64,000 nt of DNA, taken from the NCBI GenBank assembly GCA_020881915.1, contig JAJFPB010000009.1, positions 1,736,001 through 1,800,000 of the forward strand, written 5' to 3'. The notes beneath the pieces are model-generated. The model searched no databases, was not told the origin of the DNA, and saw nothing but the letters and a program-made list of their open reading frames with translations. This document shows, piece after piece, positions 10,335-22,311 of this stretch. How positions within the stretch are numbered: position 1 is the first letter of the stretch; each line of letters begins with the position of its first letter. This DNA comes from Paramyrothecium sp. XJ0827 (lineage: Eukaryota > Ascomycota > Sordariomycetes > Hypocreales > Stachybotryaceae). The position numbers were made by a program, and so were the translations under genes.

Positions 10335-11189
10335 GGTGACGCAAAGCCCTCTTTATAGGGAGCACGGGCACTATGATGTCCTTGAAATGTTAGCAAACCT
10401 TTCGAAGCCACTTCAGAGTTTAAGCCCTCGGATAACGTGACTTTCTGCCTACAATTAATTTCCTCACTCGGCTGCATCGAAGGACTCTGTTCATGCTTCA
10501 GTTCAGGCTCTACATGCAGCCAAGAAATTTCGAAGTGAACGAAAGGATATTGTATGGCAATCTCCACAATAATATGGAAAGCTTAGTACGACTCAGAGCA
10601 GAGGTGCCCCGAAGACAATAAAGGCTGGGGGTATCACATACGATTCAGTAACTCTGAGGCTCCATAATGCCTAGAGAACGCTTCAATAGCAGTTGGTATA
10701 TTTGTCACCAGGGTTTGTGTTGTAAACATGAACCGACGAAGGCTACAGACTAAAGAAGAAAATCTGAAAGGGTAGCCTGAGTACAATTTGTCGATTAATG
10801 GTGTGTAGTCGCTTCGATTTCCTTCAGAGCAGTGGCTGTAGCAGTGCATACTCGCGCCTTGATATCACAACCTTAGGAAACAGTTTTCGATATTCCGAGA
10901 CCGACAGAACTTTGAAGGAAGGCTCGCAATGGTGTTGGGAACCAGATCACAACAAGATATCTAGATCGAGGGAGGTGAGTCCATCTGCTAAACTAGAGTA
11001 TTACGTCCTAGCAAATCCTGATCCTAGACAGCTGCGTTCCACGATACTACCAACGCAGGGGCGAATCAGCCAATTCTGTTATTTGTATGGAAGTGACAAT
11101 CATTTGTAGTAGCAAATTAGTAAGATTATTCCCCAAGCACGGGTTCCTCCGCCTCACACGCAGGTATCCACGGTAGCACCCTGACGACC
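10335..11189. other. Intergenic spacer
   Basis: About 0.85 kb between two minus-strand genes. It contains the promoter of the 2EXR gene and the 3' region of the aldoxime dehydratase gene. I see no further gene. Confidence 0.45.
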
Positions 11190-12272
11190 TCATGCCCAGG
11201 TTTGCCGCACCTCCAAGGAGATGGTTGGAATCACTCCAGTTCTTGGCGAGCAATTGACGTATTCGAAGTGCGCGTCCCCTTCCTGCAATACAGATACTTC
11301 GTGCCAGGTGCGCAGGTACCTGTTGTCCTTGAACGTCTTGTAATGCTTCATGGCCCCTCCATAGATGGCCAAGTGGGAAGGATGCGTCTTGGCCCACTGC
11401 TCCATGCTGTCAAGGCTGTTGAAGAAGGCCGCACCGCACGTCTCCTTTTTCAGCGGGCTGGTGGAAGACACGTCATCTTGGTTCCTGAGGTATCGGACTG
11501 CCATCGCCCCGGACTCGCGTGGGTTCTCCCAAAGGTAACGCAGCCCTTGGATGAGCGTCGGCTCGAGGTCCTGTTCATAAGCTGACGCCTCTTCTGGGCT
11601 GCAATTCTCCCAGAACTGGCCTGAGCGTATGTGGACGAGGTTGTTATAGTTGGTGCCAACTAGGTGCTGCCCGATGCCGTGAGACGGCGACGTAGGATAG
11701 ATGGTGGCGGCCGGATCCTGTTTGAAGAGATCGTTTGCAGAGCCAGGAATCCGGTCCCTTGCCGCTCCCCAATAAGTCGACAGGGTATGCTCTGCGGTGC
11801 TTGTATCAGGGATCCTTCCTAGGCCTGGCAGGTAATCGAGGCCAGAGTAATTCGTCTCGAGCCGTGACAATGGTGTGACGAAGCTTTCGCGCCATATTCC
11901 AATTGATGCACGGGATTGAGATGAGAGTTCTGAGAAGATGCCTGGAAGATGAAGAGCTTTCATGCTTTCGAAGTATGGCACTTCGTCCAACCAATAGCAG
12001 ACCCAAACAAGGGTTTCCTCTCCATCGCCGCCGTCCTCCATGGTGAATAACTCAAATGCTAGTCGGCCATTTGTCGATAGCCATGTCTCGATTTCGCTGA
12101 TGACTTTAGCGCTGGCCTCTGCAGCAGCTTCCTCTTTGGAGCGTTGTTGCAACCCCACATAGGCAGTGTAGATGTGGCTTGTCCCTTCTGGCAGCGTCAG
12201 ATGCCATCTTGGAACGGGCGGCTGGTGCCCTTCGGGCTTGCGCAGAGGATACGTTCGTACAGGACACGACAT
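11190..12272 (-). CDS. Haem-containing aldoxime dehydratase (phenylacetaldoxime dehydratase family)
   Basis: Predicted to dehydrate aldoximes to nitriles using ferrous haem directly bound to the substrate. The 360-residue single-exon product has the family's usual length. Recognisable segments are HIRSGQFWENC, the His-containing stretch SMEQWAKTHPSHLAIYGG (expected proximal haem ligand region), LRTWHEVSVLQEG (expected distal His) and FEYVNCSPRTG near the C-terminus. No signal peptide is visible, so it should be cytosolic. It lies downstream of the hybrid histidine kinase on the same strand, about 540 bp away, which is too far to claim joint expression. Nitrile formation could serve nutrient use of plant aldoximes or a secondary pathway; the sequence does not decide. 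Confidence 0.88.
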   Translation of the reverse strand: MSCPVRTYPLRKPEGHQPPVPRWHLTLPEGTSHIYTAYVGLQQRSKEEAAAEASAKVISEIETWLSTNGRLAFELFTMEDGGDGEETLVWVCYWLDEVPYFESMKALHLPGIFSELSSQSRASIGIWRESFVTPLSRLETNYSGLDYLPGLGRIPDTSTAEHTLSTYWGAARDRIPGSANDLFKQDPAATIYPTSPSHGIGQHLVGTNYNNLVHIRSGQFWENCSPEEASAYEQDLEPTLIQGLRYLWENPRESGAMAVRYLRNQDDVSSTSPLKKETCGAAFFNSLDSMEQWAKTHPSHLAIYGGAMKHYKTFKDNRYLRTWHEVSVLQEGDAHFEYVNCSPRTGVIPTISLEVRQTWA

Positions 12273-12813
12273 GGTCTGGCTGACTTAGGGTGGAAGACAG
12301 GACTCGTACGTAGCATCGGAGGGTTCTAACAAAACAATTGAAGGGGTGGCTACGTAATAAGTGCCTGTTGAAGACTAGATTTGGAATCAATGCTTCAGCT
12401 GACTGCGGCTAATACGCCATGCTTTTCCGACCGCCCCGCTTCTTGTGATCGTCGCGCATTAAGTCCGACTTGGCTCATGGCGCCAATTGCTTTTGACGAC
12501 TCCTTTTCTCATCTTGGTTGATCAACAGTACGAGAAACATGCTCAGGCAGAGCAAAAGTTGCAGACCTTGAGACCAGATGCGAGTTAGGATGGCCACACC
12601 CAAAGCGTTGACCAATGACAAGCAAAATACATGGCCAAATGTGAAGATGAATAGACACGAAAGCCGCTGTCGTAGATTAACCAAGTTTAACATACATGTC
12701 GACGTTTACCAATCCTTTGAATTCATCGTCCAAAACGCCTCGTGTGCTCTCATTACTAGTACTTAAACATAGTATTCGTGTACACCTAATTCCCTTTCCT
12801 CATTAAACTTTGC
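12273..12813. other. Intergenic spacer
   Basis: Promoter side of the aldoxime dehydratase and 3' side of the histidine kinase. No gene or RNA recognised. Confidence 0.45.
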
Positions 12814-15800
12814 CTAGGTGCTCTTGAACCCTGGAAAGTGCTGCAGCAACGAACAGTCCAGCGTCTTTATGCTGACCGGCTTCACAAAATACTCCTCGGC
12901 GCCGGCCGCGGCTGCGGCGGTCCTGTCGCCGGGGCTGTCCTGCCCGGTTACAATGAAGATGGCTGTTTTGTCCCAGTTATTATCTCGCTCCAGGCTCCGT
13001 ATTTGGCGAGTCGCTTCGAGGCCGTCGCAGACCGGCATCTGGAGATCCATGAGGATTAGTTGAAAAGGGCTACCTTGGCCGGCAGCAGCTAGTGATTGCT
13101 CCTGCGAAAACATCTCCACGGCTTGTTTGCCGTCCATCGCGCAGCAGTAAGGCAACCCCCGCTTGGAGCAATACATTTGCAGGATGCGGAGGTTGATGTT
13201 GTTGTCATCAACAAGGAGTGCTTTCGGCTCACGGAGCTTTAGTAGTATTGGTAAATTTGGTATTGAATCAGACCCCCTCACTTCCGCTCCTGTGTTCTCG
13301 CTGATCCCGGGAGCTGGCGGCTCTTGGGGTTCTGTATTGTCGTTTAGCTTATCCGGCGGCTGCTGAGCTTCCACTGCGGGCAGTGCCGGAAGTACCGGTA
13401 GATGTGTTAGATTAGTGAGATTTTGGGTCCCTTCGTTTGTGTTTACACCCGCGTTGACCTGTACTTGTGCAGGCGGTGGTTCTATGCTGATGGGTTGGGA
13501 GGAAGTCTTGGATTTCATCATCAAAGCAAGCCTGTCGGCTTCACCAAGTGCCGAGGCCAATGTGGTAGACAAAAACGGTCCGTTGATGTAAATTATGTTA
13601 TTTGTCGACTTCATTCGAGGCGCTTTTTCCGAGGCTGGAACTAGGCATATGGCAACCTGCCCACAAGGTATTTGTGAGAGATGGCCTTGATGCACTTCTG
13701 CGTTTGGGTGAAAATCAAGAATAATCAAGCTGTTTTCCACGCTGTCCGAGGCAGTGAAGCCGAGGAGACCAAGAATAGCGGTACAGCGGTGACCGAGGGA
13801 TTTGCTGTCCGAGGTGGCATCGACGTGATGGAAGGTAGAGGGTAAGTTCTCGAGCTTGGGGACTAATGGCGGCAAAGAAGAGGACGAGCATACAAACTCA
13901 ACATCTCGGAATGTGGCCCTGAAGTGTGAACCGTGGCCGATATTGGATGACACGAGAGTGACAGATCCTTTGAGGAGTGCTGCAAATTTCGATGCAAGGG
14001 TCAGGCCAAGTCCAGCACCCGTCGAGTGCACGCCAACCTTTTCGTACGGCTCAAAAATACGTTGATGGTGATCGGGGGAAATGCCGCAGCCGTTGTCTTC
14101 AACATCTATGACCAATTCCCCGCCATCCAAAGACGTGGAAATGGTGACAGCTACTATACCACTGGGCGTGTTCTGCATTGCGTTGACAATGATTGGTAGA
14201 AGACTGCTCCGTAGCAGGCTATAGTCTGTGCGGAGGCTGCTGCAGCCTGCTGGTAACGTGTGGACAAAGATGAGAGATGTGTGATGCTGCGCGTCTCGCG
14301 AAGGGGTCCTGAATGACTCGTTGGCCAGGTCCGCCTCGAGTTCATGAAGAGGGTGTGAAGCATAGTTCCGATCTTTCATCGCGATGTCGGCCCACGTATG
14401 GAGTGTAATCATGCTATTGACAATAGATATCAGGTCATGCCCCGACATCTTGATCGTATCGAGGTAAACTGAGGATCCGTTTTGATTGATCGCCGAAGCC
14501 GTCTCCAGTAGTTTTTCCCATGCCTTTAGTTCCTCAGCAAGCAGCTCCACAGACCCGAGAATGCCGTGGATCGGGGTCCGGAGCTGGTGTGAGACGCCAC
14601 GGATGAACTTTTCTTTCGCACTCATCGCCTCTGTCAGGAGGCATTTATGCCACATGTGAGAGAGCATGGTGGTGCACGCCTGCACAAACCACAAGTCGAT
14701 ATCGTCGAACACTAACCGGAAATCCTTGGACGCGACAACTAGCACCGACGATCTCGACATGCTCTCGCATGGAACGGCGATTGCACGAACTAATCTGTCT
14801 TTGGGAAAGTCGCGGTAATTGAAGTCCGCAATGAAGTTTTCGATAAAATCGGTGTCTTCCCACAAGCCATTTTCGAAATCGGACAACTTGATAGGGTCGC
14901 ACCCTTCGACCTCGAGGAAGACAACCTCGGACGATGTTAGGGCAATGGCCGACTCCGGATACACAGCCTTCAAGATGCTGAGGATCGGCTCGTCGGACGT
15001 GTCATGTTCCAACTCCTTCTGGGCCTTGGAAAGGAGGTCCATCATGCGATGTCGTTCGCGCTGGCGTCTTGCTCGGGCGCATTGGACTATGTCAGAGACA
15101 ACCCAGTCGGCGAGGTGGACAAGCGTCTGCTGCTGCGTCTTGTTCAGGGGCTTTTGACTCTTGCTTGACGCAACACAGAGCGAGCCAAGCGCGACACATT
15201 CACCGGCTTCATTCTGTAGGCGGAGGGGTGATCCTGCGTAGGCCTTGAGCCCTCCCGATTCGACGTATGGAGAGGCTTGGAACCTCCAATCCTCCAGCAT
15301 GCTCGGCAAAAGAAATACGCACTGCACCGCATGGTTAGCCATCGAATCTGCGGTGGAAACTTCAGAGGGCCACCTACCCCCGGAGGTTGCGTGACGGTGT
15401 GTGCACACAAGGTCTCACCACGCGGAAGGATGCCGAGCGGCACGCCGATCGCCCCTAGTCGGATGTAGACGTGCAGATCCAAGATGCCAATGATGGCAAA
15501 CTCCCATTCGGTGGATTCTCGCGCAAGATGGACCTTTTGCTGCAGCCCAGACAGAAACTCGTGCTCGCTGAGAATATCGTGGGTATAGTACCAAAGCATG
15601 GACAGCCTTAGTCTTTCGTTCTTGGCCAGCGAGGCTCGCAGGTAGCGGTCCGAGGCACAGGCTTCCGGTCGTGGCGGAACTGGCGCCGGCGCATACGGTT
15701 CCGTGCTCTGGGGATAGAGGCTCTGTGCGGTCTCTGACGACCACGGCTCAATCGGTTTGTCGGCGTTGCTGGGATCGTACACGGGACCGATCACGTTGGG

Positions 15801-15893
15801 ACGAGTCGGCGGCGCCTCGTGCTTGGAGAACAGCACGGCGGCGTCTGCCCGGGGGAAGTATGGCTTGTTGCAAGTCCCATGCCGAGCGGCCAT
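12814..15893 (-). CDS. Hybrid histidine kinase (GAF - HisKA - HATPase - REC)
   Basis: A fungal two-component hybrid sensor kinase of 1,007 residues. Exons are 15893-15378 and 15321-12814. The 56-nt intron (15322-15377) has a GTAGGT donor, GGCTAACC branch and GTGCAG acceptor, and splicing joins the two halves of a GAF-type sensor segment ending in DWRFQASPYVESGGLKAYAG. The phospho-accepting His is His417 in GVSHQLRTPIHG. The ATP-binding domain shows DVEDNGCGI and the GAGLGL box (about residues 576-612). The receiver near the C-terminus has DDNNINL, the phosphoryl-acceptor Asp931 (LILMDLQMP) and the conserved Lys in YFVKP. No transmembrane segment is evident, so it should sense a cytosolic signal. 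All catalytic residues appear intact. It probably feeds the YPD1/SSK1-type relay. Confidence 0.93.
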
Positions 15894-17041
15894 GACTGCA
15901 AAGATGTCGAGACGACGACGTCGCGCTCTCTATTGAGCAGCAGACATGATTTGACTCGCGAGAGTGTCGTTGGATGACAGCGGAGTTGGCTCCGGCACAC
16001 GAGGAGGGGATCCTAGACGCGGCACACATACAGTTAGGGTCCACTTCTACGTTAAAATGTCCTTGGGGCCCGCCGACTAGTAAGAGGCTAGTCCCGGGGT
16101 CGGGGTCTAGACTCGGCTGCCACGATCTCCCACCGTTGCTCCGATCGACAGGCCCCTACAGGCCTACAGGGGACCTGTCCATCGAAACGGTTGGCCGTTG
16201 AAGAATTGGGACCAATCAAAGAAGGCCACTCTCCCACAGTGGTAATGAACATCCAAGTTCATGCTGTGAGACAACGCCATCGTTCAGTCGAACGCAGCTA
16301 CGGGGGGGGAAATGTCTGCTATAAGCAACCCTACGTTGTTAGTAAGGGGAATAATTGGCGCCTTGCGGCCCACGATCTCGATTCACTAATTAAGGGTGGG
16401 AACAAGCCTTAAAAGGAGCTGCCACGTATTCAGGGACTCATGCGATAATCAAGTTCAGCATAAACCTTCATCAACAACAAACGAAGCCTCATTTTGACCA
16501 AAAAGAACTATGTTTCCTATAGTGATAACAACATTTATTTATTTTTATGTTATTTTTACCCCATCATAATTTTCTCATAACTGTTTCCTCTCTTTCATAC
16601 ATGAAAGATCGGCAGGCAACCACCGGCTGTCGTTTGCTCTATGAGCACCGCTGCTAGAATTATTGACGAGAACACGTATCGACGGAGTTCCATGGCGGAA
16701 CAAATTCACGATGACCTCAAAGGAGGTCCTGCGAACCGACGCGAGGAAAACCCCCAATAAAATCTGTCGTTGAACTGGAACCAGGACTGCTCTTGGGAAA
16801 TTGAGCTCTTGGCCTCGTTTGCGCCATTACATTTACGGTTTGGACGATACGAAGATCATAGACGGCGGCGAAAGAAAGCCGCTGGTTGGCTGCCTTCTGC
16901 ATGGGCTCCATATTGACTGAGCTGTTGTCAGGAGCATACTGAGAGAGCTGTGTTGTGTAAATGCTCGATTCGATCTCTGCTATCTCCTTGCATCAGATCT
17001 TTCACAAAAGGTTACTAGAATATAATATCGACTATCCAGCA
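15894..17041. other. Intergenic stretch, AT-rich in part
   Basis: About 1.15 kb without a recognisable gene. 16500-16570 is conspicuously AT-rich. It includes the promoter of the histidine kinase gene. Confidence 0.45.
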
Positions 17042-18055
17042 ATGCGTCAATTCATTCTACCTCTTTTCCTCAAGGGCACCTAGGCCCTGGTCGTGCCCCC
17101 TCCGCCTGGCCCTCACGATGTCGCCATTGAGCGAACCAAATTTGTCGGCATGAACCGTATAGACCCTTTTGCACCCGAGTCCAACGCCGAGCGGCATATT
17201 ATGGTCTCGGCATATCTCCCCATCGATACCCAATACGGCTGCAAGGCTCAGGTAGTGCCGTACATCCCGCCCTTGCCTGCAAGTATCATGGGCAAAGTAG
17301 GAGAGACACCGGGACTGCCACAAGGGTTCCCCGAAATGTTTGAAATGGAGTTTTGTGATCTGTCAACGGTCAGTCACAACGCAACTTACAGCACGATGAA
17401 GAATTTCCCCGTAGCTGTGCTTTCGCCAGGTTTCAGACGCACGAGGCCTGTGTATGGTGCGCTGGCGAAGTCTTTGGCAAGTCTAGCCTACATCGTCGTG
17501 ACGCTCGATTACTCTTATGCGTCCTACATTGTTGACTTCCCCGACGGCAGCGTTTCATACCCCACGAGCACCGAAGAGGTGACTCTCCTACAGTTTGAGG
17601 TGAGTCTACCCAAGGTCAGACTCGGTCTTACCAACCAACCTTGTGTCATAATTATTTCCTTACGTGCGATGCGTCCATATTATCTCTCAGCTCTCCAAAA
17701 AAGAAATCCCTCATAGAATTTCTCTTGGCCACTTTTCAGGCACATTCCACCCTAACAAGGTCGTTGTATATGGACATTCCTTCGGCGGAACTACTGCTGC
17801 TACCACCGCTCAAGACGACCCTCGTGTGATCAGCTGGCTCAAAGGCGCAAGCCATTTGTCTTGGTTGGGAGAAACGACACAGACTCGCCCTTGTCTGAGT
17901 AGAACGAATTTTATGAAAGTATAGACTCCGCCAAGATAGACTTAACAGTCAGAAACACGCGTCATTACTCTTTCATCGATATTCCATTGCTGCTGAAGCC
18001 ATATCCTGCTCGTCCCGAGGCGGAACCCAAATTGGATGCGATACTAGGAACCTAA
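17042..18055 (+). pseudogene. Broken PAF-acetylhydrolase-like secreted esterase
   Basis: The remains of an alpha/beta-hydrolase of the fungal platelet-activating-factor acetylhydrolase-like group. An ATG at 17042 opens a signal-peptide-like run that is cut by an in-frame TAG at 17081, directly before VVPPPPGPHDVAIE, the normal start of the mature part. The body continues to DFPDGSVSYPTS and then a probable intron near 17598-17660. The nucleophile elbow VVVYGHSFGG (G-x-S-x-G) is intact. After GASH the frame shifts and a stretch of the normal fold is missing. The C-terminal part (VLVGRNDTDSPLSE, then TAG at 17900, then NEFYES...RHYSFIDIPLLL) is recognisable to a TAA at 18053. Two stops, a frameshift and a deletion make function very unlikely. 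Both TAG codons could arise by C-to-T changes. Confidence 0.82.
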
Positions 18056-18328
18056 AATCCCTTAGAGGCGAGTGTGCCTTTGGTGCGACCAGGGGTGGTC
18101 TTCCGTCAGTGTTGCTCGCAGGGCCTCATCTGATCTGGTGGCGATGATTGATTTGGATTAAACCTCCTGTGAAATAGTGGCTGACTTGTCACTATTGTTA
18201 TTCTAGGCGAGGCTTTGGTGGGAGGCTAAGTTCAGTTCATATCTTCTCGTCTTTATTTAGTATATCAACATGTTATAATCTCTCGTAGTCCAGTTTTGGC
18301 TAAACCATGAGAGTATGATATTATGATA

Positions 18329-20046
18329 TTATTGACTTGCTGAGGACTCTGCACGCGGCTTGAATACTAGTCGCAGAGCTCGAGGATGAAGCGGCCCCGC
18401 CTAGCACACCGAATCAGCAAGTGATGGAACAGAAATAAGACCTCAGTACTTACGGGAGTTTTTCGATCAATCCAAGTGGGATCCAGACTCCATCTTAAAT
18501 TACGCACGAGTGTAACCAAAGTGACACGTAATTCTAGTAAGGCAAACCTCTCCCCGAGGCATGCACGCCGACCCCCATGGAACGAAATCATTTCAGCGCG
18601 TGCTCGACGCTCACGATAATTCCTCCGAATTTCTTCAAAGGTCGATCCCCAACGACTCGGCATAAATTCGTCTGCCATCTCCCCCCATACTGCACGGTCA
18701 CGATTTGTCGAGTAGCAGTTGTAGCCAAGATAAGTGCCTTTCGGAACTAGCAAGGTGCCGCCCAGAAAAGCGTCAACTTCGGCCCTTCGATTGATGAGTT
18801 GCGCTATGGGCGGAAATAAGCGTAGACTCTCATAAATCACTGAGTTGAGGAATGGGAGTTCCTGCAGGACTCCCTCATTCATGATGTCAAGCTGGTTTGT
18901 CGAAAGCTCTAGAAACAAGGTTGTCTGGGCTTCCTAAAACATAGTCTTAGATACTGCGAGAAACTTGAACGCGTCTGAAACTAACCGGATTCTTCGCGAG
19001 TAGATATAATGTCGATATCAGGGCAAGCTGTGGGTTCTCTTGCCCAGCTACGAAGCACACAGTCAGGTTGTCCAACAGCTGCTGCTCTGTCCATTGTTTG
19101 GACTCGTGAGCCGCCAGCATTCGTGCTCCAAGACCATCACAACTGTCCTTGCGGGTATTGTGGGTTTCTATTAGCGCACGCTGTAGCTCTTTCTTGAAAC
19201 ATGAGACCATGTGTCGCCCTCTGGTGCGACTTGAGATAGGCAGCCGATCTAGAATTGGGAAGTTCAAATAAATAGGGTTGAAAATTTCTTTTTTGACAGC
19301 ACTCTGAAGTTTGCAGATTGGCAAATCCAAAGGATCCTGGGTCTTTCTGAAATGTCAAATTCTGACTTATTATGTCAACTCCATCAACGAGTCACTCACT
19401 TACAGGCGGTAGAATTTGCAAAAGGGCTCCCACGCAGTTACCCGTTGAGTAGCGTTGGAGCAGGTCCTGAACAGCAACTCCTTCCCCACGTGCTTTACTC
19501 TGCATTTCTTGTAGTAAATCAGCAAGTCGGTGCGCATTATGAGCCAACTGACTTGCGTCAAATTTTCGTTGAAGTCCTGGTTTGATAATCGATCTGTAAT
19601 TCTTCCAGTCTTGGCCATAACTGGAGATTACATTGTCGCCTGGCACAGCCGAGCTAATAGTTAGATCATTTGGTGATCAATTGATCAAACGACTGCTTAC
19701 CTAGAAATGCAGCTAGTAAGCTGTAAGGTATTTTCTTTTGATTGCCACTCTTTTGGTAGAGATCTTCATCCTTGAATAGCTCCAACAGATACGCGGGCTT
19801 GTGAACTAACACGTTCCACCGAGCGCCAAAATAGATCTTGACGGCACCGTGCGTTCGAAGTGGAATCTCTATATATTTTCGAAAGATGTCGGACTGATCC
19901 ACATCTTGGAAGAAAGGAATCAGAGCTACCCAGAACGGAATTGCGGGTATTTGTTCTGGGATACGAGGGGGCAATAGGTAAAAGTAATAGCCGGAAGCAA
20001 GGAGGACAGTTCCAGCACCAAGAAATAATAAAACCAAACTTGTCAT
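18329..20046 (-). CDS. Cytochrome P450, DIT2/CYP56-like
   Basis: A microsomal P450 of 494 residues in five exons: 20046-19701, 19639-19404, 19336-18986, 18933-18454 and 18400-18329. The introns are 52-67 nt and frame-consistent. The last small exon replaces a read-through end and gives a more P450-like C-terminus (AGPLHPRALRLVFKP). The start at 20046 opens directly into a membrane anchor (LVLLFLGAGTVLLASGYYFYLL). Motifs seen are the I-helix AGQENPQ, in which Asn replaces the usual acidic residue as in DIT2-type enzymes, the ExxR helix ESLRLFP and the haem-binding FHGGRRACLG. DIT2 relatives oxidise tyrosine-derived precursors and in many fungi partner an isocyanide synthase (DIT1-like). No such synthase is in this window. 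It lies in tandem after the second P450. Confidence 0.88.
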
Positions 20047-20579
20047 GGTTTCTTCCACTGTTGATGGTTGGTTTGGCAATAAGGCTTGGAACTGTGAGAT
20101 CAAGGACCACGAGTTCCTCAAGATAAATAGAAGGCTGGAAGTGTTCCCCTCTTTCTTACGCAATATTTCTCATGGGTAGGATTCGGCTCCTATTGGTTCG
20201 CAACTGGGCGCCTTCGAGATTGCATAAGTTATCAAACGCGGATGCCAAGATCTGATTTCTTGGTGCAGGACGAAATCCCACAACCCACCCCGACGATACG
20301 GCCAAATTGGGCTTCCGGTAGGCAAGGTAATTGTTTATGTGACTGGAACGCATCCTTGTAATATTATTCCTAGCAAAGCATCAAGCCCGCGCAGGCAGTT
20401 TATTAGTGAACTTTTATTGCTGTTAACTTAAGCAACGGTTTCAAGGACTTTAACATCCATGCCGTGAAACCGCACCCGGTGCGTAAGCCCCATAGAGCAT
20501 GCGCATCACGAAAGCCGATCTCTACATCGCTTCGGCAACTTTACATGTTATTGCGATTCTATGATTTCCCTTTGTCGCT
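20047..20579. other. Promoter region of the DIT2-like P450
   Basis: A 533-bp spacer between two P450 genes read in the same direction. No gene is seen. It is long enough for an independent promoter. Confidence 0.45.
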
Positions 20580-22311
20580 TCAAGCATGCTGTGAATTTCC
20601 CTTCGAAGCTAAATGAATCGACTCGTCGATGAGGCTTTTCTCCAGTAGTTTGGAGTCGCTAGACTCCCATGGGTGTTCCATTTCAACAGCTTGAACGAGC
20701 TCAGCATGCTGCAAGCTTCTGGGTGTGATGCTGAACGAAAAGTCTCCTGGATGAGATACCAAACCTGCGGTAGCTTGGAGTTGAGGCTTAATCTCTTCTC
20801 CCTTTTCATCGACGGCGTTTGTGATGTCGAACGCAGCAAGCAGTCGAGAGACGGTTATGAAAAGGTTCTCCTCAGCAAGAAACCTGCCTGGACATATTCT
20901 CCGGCCGTATCCAAATACATGAGCCGAAGGATCTGGTTCATTGCGTGGTTCAAGGTATCGTTCGGGATCAAATGACGAAGGGTTGCTGTAAACTTGAGGG
21001 TCGTGTAAGAACCACCAAATCGAGGCAAGCAGGAAGGACCCTTTCGGGATCCGATAGCCGGCGTAGGAAATCTCTGTATCTGTGACGTGGGGTGTGGCAA
21101 TAGGTACCACGGGAAACCAGCGGAGAGATTCCTTGACAAGCGCGTTGACATACGGGAGCCGAGGCAGATCGTCAAAATCGGGCAGCCTGCTGGTGCCGAC
21201 AACTTCATCGATTTCTTTTTGAGCTCTTCTCTGCACGTCAGGGAACAAGATCATTGCCAGAACCAAGCTGCTGATAGTTGAGACGGTTGTGTCGGCACCA
21301 CCACCATATAAAGCCGCCGCTGTGATTTTGATCGCGTCTTCATTCTCCTTGCTCAAACTTACTCCAGACTTGCTGGATTCCCCAACCTCTTCCACAAGTG
21401 ATGATACAAATGATGGCCGGTTGGTGCCCTTGGTCATTTCTTTGCGGACAAAGAAGTACGGGGCATCTATGACAATTTCGTTTATTCTCTTCCACTGCCG
21501 ACCTATGCGCTTGAAGGAAGTGAAGGGAAAGCCTTCTGGCAGGTAGTTCAGTACCGGCAGCGCATCGACAGCCCATGCCAGTGGCACAAAGGCGCTTGAA
21601 AAGTTGTCCATCATTAATTGGATCAAGTTTGTCAGCGGGTCTACATTGTCTGGCTCAGTAGAGTATCCATATAAGATCTTGAGGATGATAGCAGCTGCCT
21701 CACTGTGTCTTGTTAACCCGAATCCAAAGCATTCCCAGGCAAGATGGATGCCTAGCCCCGTGAGTGGAGGCAGTAATGCAGAGATGTACTTACGTTCTTA
21801 TGTGTGACATTAATTCCTGTGGTCTGTTCAAGATCCTCAAGAGGAATCGCTTTGACTCTACATCTTGAACCTGACTAAACTGGGCTGCATTTTTCCTTGT
21901 TCCGAGTACTTGGTGTACCAGCTTACGGTGAAGACGAAAATTTGGTCCGTATTGCAATGCTGGTAGGAATATACCAAAGCCACAGTGATCAACTGCAAAA
22001 GGCTGAGTTGGTCTATTTGATGTTTTTAGTGACGTCTTCTCCAACAAGTCGAATGCGGCTGCTTCATCGTGTATCAAAACAATCGATTGACCAGCGATCG
22101 TGACCGAGCTGAGTGGACCGTAAGTATCCTTGAAACTCAGCCAATGCTGATATTCTGCTTTTCCCGGCTGAGGAAGGTCTCGAATGTTCCCAAGGATCGG
22201 TAAGCCTCGTGGCCCAGGGGGTAGTTTAGCGTTGTTTCGCTTCTTGGATAGTTGATAGATCCCAAGCCCGACAAGAGCGACGACAATCTGGATAATGACA
22301 CTGCCAGCCAT
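20580..22311 (-). CDS. Cytochrome P450, O-methylsterigmatocystin-oxidoreductase-like
   Basis: A second microsomal P450, 546 residues in two exons (22311-21794 and 21702-20580). The 91-nt intron has a GTAAGT donor and ACACAG acceptor. An N-terminal anchor (SVIIQIVVALVGLGIYQL) is followed by the proline-rich hinge LPPGPRGLPILGN. The I-helix reads GGGADTTVS, ExxR is ESLRWFP, the PERF-like motif is FDPERYL and the haem motif is FGYGRRICPG, so it should be catalytically competent. The overall pattern is that of the OrdA-like CYP group common in secondary-metabolism loci, but the substrate is not deducible. An extra C-terminal tail of some 40 residues follows the normal end of the fold. Confidence 0.92.
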
